From contig JAFWJI010000061.1 of the NCBI GenBank assembly GCA_017511585.1, forward strand, positions 1-10,203: a DNA stretch of 10,203 nucleotides, in the 5' to 3' direction. The notes beneath the pieces are model-generated. The model did no database searches. It was not told the DNA's origin and saw only the letters and a list, made by a program, of their open reading frames with translations. The position numbers and the translations under genes were made by a program. The stretch comes from Mycoplasmataceae bacterium. GTDB taxonomy: Bacteria; Bacillota_I; Bacilli_A; Mycoplasmatales; Metamycoplasmataceae. Positions 9,665 to 10,203 of this stretch are shown one piece after another; positions within the stretch are counted from its first letter, which is position 1; every line of letters starts with the position of its first letter.

Positions 9665-9692
9665 AGTATATAAATTAGATTTTATAAATCAA
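9665..9692 (-). promoter_or_regulatory. Candidate sigma-70-type promoter for deoC
   Basis: On the minus strand, TTGATT (9692-9687) and TATACT (9670-9665) are separated by 16 bases, giving a four-of-six -35 and five-of-six -10. Transcription would start near 9658, with a leader of about 44 bases. The -35 lies in the last codons of the upstream comEC-like gene, so deoC could be transcribed independently of it. Confidence 0.45.
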
Positions 9693-10203
9693 AAACATAA
9701 CTATTCATTCATCATATTTTACAACTAATTAATTGGGGTTTTTTAATAAAAATCAAAATAGATAAAAAAGAAATAAAATAAAGCATTATAATCAATTCAT
9801 TTGAAAATGCAACATTTATTTTTAAAACTAAGTATTGAAAAAAATTAACAATAATATCAATCAAAAGATAATAGTTATCAATTATTGGTTTTAGCCAAAA
9901 AAATAGTAGTGTTAAAATATAAGAAAAAGATATTAATGGAGTAAAAATAATTACTGAAATAAAAGATGTTAAATTAATTTCTTCATTAAGTTTAATATTA
10001 ATTAAATAAGAAAAAAATAAAGCAATTAAAAATATTTTTATTTTCTTATTTTTATTATTTAATGATGAATTGATTATTAAAATTGAATAACTTAAAACAA
10101 ATGAAAAAATGAAAGAATATGAAAAAACAATATAAGGATTAAAAACAAAAAATAAAAATGTAATTATTGATAATAAATTTAATTTATGAATTTTATTATT
10201 TAA
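9682..10203 (-). CDS. comEC: ComEC/Rec2-like DNA-uptake channel protein, C-terminal part (5' end outside window)
   Basis: The frame is open from the right window edge to TAA at 9682-9684, 173 residues plus stop, with TGA read as Trp at 9709-9714. It is extremely hydrophobic, with about five to six membrane segments. Near the visible start, 'NPYIVFSYSFIFSFVLSY' resembles the ComEC competence-domain signature in which a D/NP turn is followed by 'gFqLSF'. ComEC forms the inner-membrane channel for imported single-stranded DNA. The protein ends soon after the membrane domain ('...WWMNSYVFDL'), so it lacks the C-terminal metallo-beta-lactamase-like domain of full-length ComEC; short forms are usual in mollicutes. 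Position upstream of deoC fits salvage of imported DNA, though that link is inference. Another polytopic membrane protein remains possible, since only part of the gene is visible and the signature is degenerate. Confidence 0.55.

Overview
The window is low-GC DNA from a mollicute (Mycoplasma, Spiroplasma or a relative). Reading frames for well-known proteins run straight through TGA codons at positions where the families carry tryptophan: ObgE C-terminal domain, ThrRS 'GSYWRGD', the HNH core 'HHIWP'. UGA is therefore read as Trp (genetic code 4). Under the standard code almost every gene appears broken; under code 4 all are intact except those cut by the window edges. I cannot name the genus or species.

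Layout. On the + strand, 1-1654 holds the end of an adenine-methyltransferase-like gene followed, with a one-base stop/start overlap, by an HNH endonuclease of 430 residues: a type II restriction-modification pair. It converges, with only 26 bp between stop codons, on a long minus-strand block. In transcription order (right to left) that block is: the 3' part of a probable comEC (9682 to beyond 10203), deoC (8940-9614), a 722-residue membrane-anchored surface protein without a lipobox (6722-8890), thrS (4946-6694), a 147-residue four-helix membrane protein overlapping the thrS end (4516-4959), a MATE-family transporter (2993-4501) and obgE (1681-2934).

How the genes fit together. The comEC fragment (DNA uptake) and deoC (deoxyribose phosphate breakdown) fit a host-dependent cell living on imported DNA and nucleosides. 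The surface protein, thrS, small membrane protein and MATE gene are closely spaced and probably one transcription unit. obgE has a TATAAT box 11 bp from its ATG and may also be transcribed separately, almost without a leader. The restriction-modification pair is the accessory part of the window; the rest is typical mollicute core plus one lineage-type surface protein.

Coding density is very high. No stretch over 300 bases lacks a gene; the longest gap is the 67 bp before deoC. I saw no tRNA or rRNA genes, insertion sequences, CRISPR arrays, riboswitches or convincing rho-independent terminators. I did not find a clearly undescribed system; the most open questions are the restriction enzyme's specificity, the unnamed four-helix protein and the unnamed surface protein.
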